From: Nicotiana tabacum
Lineage: Eukaryota; Streptophyta; Magnoliopsida; Solanales; Solanaceae
Length of the DNA stretch: 64,000 nt
Assembly: GCF_000715075.1 (NCBI RefSeq)
Contig: NC_134087.1
Span: forward strand, 108,291,161-108,355,160
Reading direction: 5' to 3'
Shown piece by piece: positions 58,213 through 64,000 of this stretch. Every line of letters begins with the position of its first letter. Within the stretch, counting starts at the first letter, position 1. The position numbers were made by a program, and so were the translations under genes. The notes beneath the pieces were generated by a model. That model was not told where the DNA came from. It did not search any database and saw only the letters and a list, made by a program, of their open reading frames with translations.

Positions 58213-59353
58213 AAGAACCCAGAATCTCTAATTTAGGGTTCAAGAATTCGAGCTTAGAATAATTGTTATATTTGGCTTTATTTATTATCCAATTTCTACA
58301 TGGTTGGGCCTAATGTGCTAAATGTCATTTTTTACCGCTTTGATATTATTTGAACTGTACATAAACTGTTGCGAAACCCTTCTCTTCTCCTCTTCGGGAA
58401 TGTGTACGCTGACGTGACTCCTCTTCTGTTAGTGTCATACCTTAAATTAGAGAGAGGTTCGGACAAGTTACAAAGCCGGATGGTCTTTTGGTTCCCGGTA
58501 CGTAGCCCCCCTACGGCTCGAGTTGTCCGCTCGGGTACACCAAGTCGAGAACAATATACTCAGGTTTTAAAACCTAGAATAACTTAGCCTCATGTTGGAT
58601 CCCTAGTAGGAACGTTTGTTTGAATCATTTGCGTTTGACTTTAGGGACTCAACATAGGGGTTGGGTCCATCTAGGACAGGTGGATCCCAAAATCAAAAGA
58701 CCATCCTGATGCATTTTTTATGTGTTATTTGTACAATTATTTTCTTCGGTTCGCATGTTGACTGGATGCTAGAATAAGGAGGAAGTTGGAAAAATAAAAT
58801 TGAGGTATGAGAGAGATGATTACCGCCCTTTGAAAAACCTGGTGTCCAAAATATACCGAAACTCTGCCAAAATTTTGAAAAAAAAAAAGAGAAAAGAGAA
58901 AAAAGGAAGAGAAAATGGTTTCAAAATACTTCATGTTTTTTGTTATGTCAAAACTGACCGAATTATACGAGTTTGATTCTCAGTAAATGTGGGATACGTA
59001 GGCAACCCTCATTGGGTCCAGCCCCGTTTTTGCAAAAATAACCCAAAAATTTGAAAATGTTGTCATTTGTTGTCAAAAATAAAATGGGTGATCTCGTTTT
59101 TGTCTTAATGAGCCAAACGCCCCGACGGGGCGCCAGAAGGCTGTTTTTGCAAGAATAGCCGTCGAGGGTTTCTTTACCAATTTTTTGGCTACCTAGCAAG
59201 CACAACCCTAAAATCTTCCTTTTCGAAGTGCTGAAGGGCCGTACTTGCAAAAGTAGCTGTGTTTATTTAATTTTTTTTCAAAAATGACCTCTTTTATCAG
59301 TTTAATAAAATTCACTTTGCTTTAAACCAATCACCTTAATCTAAATGTGCAGA
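58213..59353 (+). other. Leader of element F
   Basis: Non-coding sequence between the primer site and ORF1. It includes TACGTAGGCAACCCTC at about 58993, a motif that recurs before gag at 61631 and in T's 3' untranslated region. The minus-strand frame at 58963-59250 has no recognisable domain. Confidence 0.55.
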
Positions 59354-61346
59354 ATGAGCACGAGTCAAAACTTACCAATGAAGGTCATGACCAATAATCC
59401 TTTGGAACTACACATGTGGTGGGAAGATTTGGATAAGCAAGGACGAGACATGGTCAACCAGTATTTGGGAGCGCTCACTGAATTACTAAAGATTTAACCT
59501 AGGGAGACATAATAAAAGCACTAGTTACATTTTGGGACCTGGCTCACAATGTTTTGCATTTTTCGGACTTCGAACTCACACCTACTTTGGAGGAGATAGC
59601 GGGATATGCTGGGAGTACTGAGGCTCTAAGACATAAATACCTGGTCTCTCCAAGGGCTGTCACCCCACACAAGTTTCTAGATTTGCTAAAAATAAGCAGG
59701 CAGGTCCAGTATGCAGATTTGGATAATGTGTTTTCCACTCTATACTTCATATACTGGCGGTACAGACACATAGGGGGATTTGAAAGCCCGGAAAGCAGAA
59801 TTTGTATTAGAGGGAACCAAGCAAAATGGGAAGAGCATAGATGTTTCGCTTTCATGGTGGTATTCTTGAAACTTCTAGTATTTCCCAGGAAGGATGGGAA
59901 TATTGATCTACGGGTAGATGGAGTTGTCAATACTTTGATTACCAATGCCAAGAGCACCCTTGCACCTATGATAGTGTCTGAAACATTCTGATCTCTCATC
60001 GCTTGAAAAGCCGGAGTAGATTTTTTCGAAGGTTGCAATTTGTTGTTACAAATGTAGATGATTGAGCATCTATGTCATCGTCCTCGGTACATGAATTACG
60101 GGTCGACAGGGAAAAACTGCATAGAGGAGTTTGATACAAGGGTCGATAGGTTCAAGATGTCGGAAGGGATCGTAGATTGGATATCTTGCCTCCGCTCCAT
60201 AACTGATGATAAGATAGAGTGAACTTTGGGTTGGCTTCCTGTTAATGAGATTATATGCATGCATTCCACCGGTCCTCACTTCCTCCTGATGGGTCTCGGA
60301 AGTATCTAGCCTTATGCCCCATACCGGGTTTTGGGACAGTTGGGAAGATGCCAAATAATTCCCAAGGACAAAGACCTTAGAATTCATGCAGTCGAGATCC
60401 ATGTTGTTGGCCAATTTCATAAAGCAGTGATTCGCCAGATCTGGAGTGAGTGCCAATACCTTATAGCAAACACCCGAGTGCGTGATTTATCCAAGGGTGA
60501 AGTCTCGTCCGGTTACCTTGCTTGGTATAAAAGAAGTGTTGAGTTCGGAAGACCAGCCAAAAGACCCCACCTCCAAGAATTTGTTGAAGCATCAGAGGAA
60601 CAATGGGATTGGCTGTCCAAAGAAAATGAGTATAGGGCCACCATAAGCAAGTTGGAAAAGCAAATCAGGGATCTTAAATTTGATAATGGTTTACAAGTTG
60701 CTGCAGATAAGGGTGAAAAGAAGAAGTTGGCCCAAGAAAATGAAGTCCTCTAAGATCAGATCCAAAGAATGAAGATAGCTGTCGAGAATCCGGAAAGGAT
60801 CCAAACAGATGAAAGACTCATAAATGGTCTTAGGAGGAAGATATGTGAGTACGGGAATGATTTGGAAAAATTCAAAGGTAGTCTGGCAAGAGCTCGAGCA
60901 CAGTTGGCAAAGAACGTAGAGGGACGGGTAGAGTTCGTTCGGCAATTAAAAGGGAAATATGATAGAGAAGTCACAAGCCTGAAGAAAAGCTAACTACCCT
61001 CGAGAATGAAATGGCTGAATAAGCAAAGAACTTTAAGGCAGAAAGGGAACATTGTTATGCGTTGATGTCTCGGCTAGAAGAGGACATGCAACAATTGCAG
61101 GGGCAAAACCATCATGACACCCAAGTCCTGGAAGCGAGGTCTCAACAAATTGGATGCTTACTCCAAGAGAAAGACATCATTAGGGAAAGGGTTCGAGCAA
61201 TTACTGACAATATCATCATGAAATGCCATGAATGTGAGGACATGACTAGATCTACCTTTTTCGCCACAGTGATGACATTTGTTCGCCAAATAATTAATGA
61301 CCTAGACAACATCCAAGGAGATCATTCACGTAGGCCTGTGGCTTGA
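59354..61346 (+). pseudogene. Ogre-type ORF1 remnant with coiled coils (element F)
   Basis: An ATG at 59354 opens 47 codons to TAA at 59495. A frameshift leads into 59505-59991, a globular, aromatic-rich part (FELTPTLEEIAGYAGSTEAL, then FLDLLKISRQVQYADLDNVF). After further stops and shifts, 60331-60750 continues into a coiled coil (ENEYRATISKLEKQIRDLKF). A TAA near 60751 interrupts it, and the coiled coil resumes at 60769-60990 (ARARAQLAKNVEGRVEFVRQ) and 61062-61346. I recognise this as the ORF that precedes gag in Ogre elements; its N-terminal part resembles the plant mobile domain type, but its job is not known. At least five disruptions make this copy non-functional. Confidence 0.75.
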
Positions 61347-62058
61347 TCGACTGATGTTCCGCGGGCCCCTAGAGTAGTTTTGGAAGCACTCATGTATTCT
61401 TGATTTTCTTTTCGAGTCTGTATTTCAGTTTCCATTTCTAGAATCTACTTCAAGTCTGCTTTTTGTTTTTCAATTCTTATAAAGGTATAATGGAGTCATC
61501 GTAACAGAAAAAATTAGAAGTTTTTATTTTAATGAAAAAAATTTGAAAAAAAAACAAAAATTGTTTCTTTCTTTTAATTTCGCATTTATTCCTTGAACTA
61601 CGTGATGATCTGATTCATGCGGCATCGTGATACGTAGGCAATCCTCATAGAATCCGATCATGGTTTTAGATAACTCAAATAAGAGAGAAAATGACGAAAA
61701 GAGAAAACCAGAAAAAAGAGAAAACCAAAATAAGAGAGAAAACAAGAATAAGATAGAAAACAATAAAAGAGAGAGAGTGCAAAGAAAAGAGAGCAAATAA
61801 CAAGAAAGAGCAAAAGAAAAGAATGATGCAAAGATCTGGGAGATAAACAAAAGTCGGAATGAGACACACAACCGCTGCAAAACATGTATAAACACATTTA
61901 ACTGTCTAGGTGCATTGCATTCCCTATGTGTTAGTTATCTCAAACTAACCGGTTTGTTGTGTATGCTGCTGAGATCAGGTTCTATTCTTTAAGGTGGTTG
62001 GTTTTGTGGTAACCTGGCTCCGCACCCATACTTTACAAAGTCCAAAGGAAGTGTCGAA
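61347..62058 (+). other. Spacer between ORF1 and gag of element F
   Basis: Non-coding. It contains a strongly purine-rich stretch on the plus strand (about 61675-61850, mostly AGA/GAAAA words) and TACGTAGGCAATCCTCA at 61631. The Leu/Phe/Ser-rich minus-strand frames here are artefacts of the purine tract. Confidence 0.6.
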
Positions 62059-64000
62059 ATGACGTCAGAAATTCAGCTACCAACAATTACCCCCTCAGAT
62101 GATAGCTCGTTATTGGTGATCCCGATGTCAGAGTCAGCTGTTGCTGAAGAGAACAGGTCACTGCACCACCGCATGTTGGAAATGTGGGAAGCTTTATCTA
62201 ACGGTATAGAGTCGCCTAGCGCAATAACTGGTTTTCCTGAACTTATTCCCAGAATAAGTAGGACCTCCAACATCCCCATAAATTACCCGTCCACCCCATT
62301 CGGATACCCCACTATGTCAGCCCATTTCACCAGAACGCCTTTTGAGGTTTGCCCCCAGGCTCTAGTTTCGGGAGTGTCTTCTAACATATTCACCGCATCA
62401 CCAACTTCGGCTACGATACAGTTAATTGCCCATTCCAAGTTTTGAGCCGTCATCCTTTACTTTCCAAACACCACCTTTCCAATCAGACACGGCTCATTTC
62501 ACCACCAATTCTTACCCTCAACCTTGGTATGAGTTTACCGTGGGACCAGAGAGAACAACAAAGAATCCTGAGCAAGAGGAAATCACTCGAAAAATGAAAA
62601 GCATGGAACAAAGCCTCAAGAATATACAAGGCTTGAGTTGCCAGAAAAGTGTATCCTACGCTTATTTATGTGTGTTCTCGCATGTTCATTTGCCTATCAG
62701 TTTTAAGACTCCCAAGTTTGAAAAGTATGACGGACATGGGTATGCCATAGCTCACCTGAAGAGGTATTGCAATCAGTTGAGGGGAGCGGGCTGGAAAGAA
62801 GAGCTCCTAATGGCTTACTTTGGAGAGAGTCTAGTTGGAATTGTGTCCGAATGCTATATGGACCAAGACATCTCCCGCTGACACATATGGGATGACTTGG
62901 CTCGAGACTTTGTTAGACAGTTCCAGTACAACGTGGACATAGCTCCGGATAGAAACTCTTTGTCTAATCTCAAGAAAAGGTCTTCGAAGAGCTTCCGAGA
63001 GTACGCCGTCGAGTGACGTGAGCAAGCTGCCAGGGTGAAACCCCCAATGGATGAGATCGAGATGGTCAGTGTCTTCCTGCAAGCCCAAGAGGCTGATTAC
63101 TTCCAAAACATGATGTCCGCCATGGGCAAACCATTTGTGGAAGCCATAAAGATTGGGGAAATGGTAGAGAATGGTTTGAAAACGGGTCGCATCCTGATCC
63201 ATTCAGCTATAAGAGCTACTTCTCAAGCAATACAGAGTAGGTCAGGGGGCGCGGCAAACCAGAAAAAGAAAAAAAGAAGTGACAATGATGGCCTCAAGTC
63301 TAAGAAACCCCGTCAACCCAGAGGTTACTTCGGTTCCTCATCAAACGCCCTGCAACATTATTACCCTCACTAAGATGTGGCATACTCCATGAATCCTCAG
63401 CCCTATGCAGTGATGAACACCAAGCCATACGCTCATCCACAACAACAGTATAACCAGAACCGAGCTCCACCTCCCAGAAATAACCCTCCTCACCAAGCTC
63501 GATATAATCCCTGTCCCCCACAAAATAATTTTCCATATAATACCCGTGCCCGTGAGCCACCCAGAAAGAACAACTTCACACCCATTGGTGAGTTGTATTC
63601 CAGCCTCTTCCCAAAGTTGGTCCAAATGGGTCTGTTGCAGCCCTTACCTCCAAACAGGCAAAATCCAGAGTCTCCCTTCTGCTGACCCGGTACCTGACGT
63701 ACTTATCATTCAGGGGCAGAAAGGCACAACACTGAGGATTGTTGGACCCTAAAAAGGGAAGTTGAAAACCTGATAGAACAAAAATGGGTAGTGATAAGAG
63801 ATGAAGACATCCTCAATGTAACCAATAACTCATTACCAGCTCACAACAATGGGCTGGTTATTGGGATGATCTGTGAAGACAAAGAGTTTGACCCAGCTTT
63901 GAAAGCTATCATTGTTATTGCTAATGTTGAAAAGAAGCCCAAAATGGTAGCAAAGCAAGCTAAGGATGAGAAGAAATACAATCCCATTCCTCAAAGTGTA
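62059..64000 (+). pseudogene. Ogre gag remnant, continuing past the window end (element F)
   Basis: An ATG at 62059 opens 128 codons. A frameshift near 62440 leads to 62560-62881 with MKSMEQSLKNIQG, HLPISFKTPKFEKYDGHG and LLMAYFGESLVGIVSECY, the gag core. In-phase stops follow at 62879 and 63014, then MMSAMGKPFVEAIKIGEMVE (63110-63169), TAA at 63371 and a Pro/Asn/Tyr-rich stretch to 63685. After another frameshift, EDCWTLKREVENLIEQKW near 63732-63785 marks the end of a zinc knuckle whose first cysteine is lost. The same blocks in the same order are found in T on the minus strand. Protease and pol would follow outside the window. Confidence 0.85.

Larger units (their letters stand above)
53700..64000 (+). 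mobile_element. Element F: Ogre-type gypsy element, 5' part
   Basis: A 4.5 kb 5' LTR (53700-58188), primer site (58189), leader, a decayed ORF1 with coiled coils (59354-61346) and a decayed gag (62059 to the window end). An extra ORF between LTR and gag together with very long LTRs is the mark of Ogre elements. The right half lies outside the window. It interrupts E. Confidence 0.85.

Noticed and set aside
1..64000. Search for tRNA, rRNA, snRNA or ordinary host genes
   Set aside because: No cloverleaf with intact A and B boxes, no rRNA core sequence and no multi-exon gene signal recognised by eye; weak or short ones could be missed.

Overview
This window is plant nuclear repeat DNA with no recognisable intact host gene, no rRNA or tRNA gene and no CRISPR array. 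The retroelement families point to a large-genome dicot. Solanaceae, probably Nicotiana, is my best guess from family recognition alone. Almost all of the 64 kb is LTR retrotransposons of the Ty3/gypsy superfamily, nested in one another. Two lineages dominate: Tekay/Del chromoviruses (integrase with chromodomain, initiator-Met-type primer site, LTRs of about 2.1-3.1 kb) and Tat/Ogre elements (LTRs near 4.5 kb, extra ORF before gag, repeat-rich 3' untranslated regions). Labels: A = short non-autonomous element (981-6611, minus); B = Del element interrupted by A (1-10985, plus); T = Tat/Ogre element on the minus strand (10986-17751); D = Tat/Ogre 3' end whose LTR is split in three by C and G (20111-44010, plus); C = pol-less Tat-like element (22555-31687, plus); G = coding-free Del-type element (34087-43677, plus); H = decayed Del pol plus LTR (44011-47372); E = second pol-less Tat-like element (49531-53699, plus); F = Ogre element running off the window (53700-64000, plus).

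Left third (1-17751). B's reverse transcriptase has lost all three catalytic aspartates, but its integrase-chromodomain part is a 467-codon open frame. A sits exactly at the last RNase H aspartate codon of B and carries one short decayed protein frame of its own. B's 3' LTR abuts a partial LTR of T. T keeps gag joined to the tail of integrase, with the rest of pol missing, and has a 0.8 kb tandem array in its 3' untranslated region. About 0.9 kb next to its gag is of unknown origin.

Middle (17752-44010). A Del LTR fragment containing a MITE is followed by the 3' end of D. D's LTR is cut by C (target duplication AATAT) and by G (target duplication ATAAA). C has gag and protease remnants but no reverse transcriptase. 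G is 9.6 kb with long LTRs and no coding content.

Right third (44011-64000). H has a degenerate integrase and an LTR holding a fragment of a LysM-domain gene, the only host-gene-like sequence seen. After a Del leader remnant and another Del LTR fragment comes E, of the same pol-less family as C. E is interrupted by F, which has a 4.5 kb LTR, a primer site, a decayed coiled-coil ORF1 and a decayed gag.

All protein-coding units are broken by stops, frameshifts or deletions, except B's integrase segment and the short LysM frame. Nested order gives relative age: A is younger than B, B appears younger than T, C and G are younger than D, and F is younger than E, which is younger than the Del LTR around it. 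Boundaries come from matching LTR pairs, TG...CA ends, primer sites, polypurine tracts and target duplications read by eye. Family names rest on motif recognition, not on a database search.
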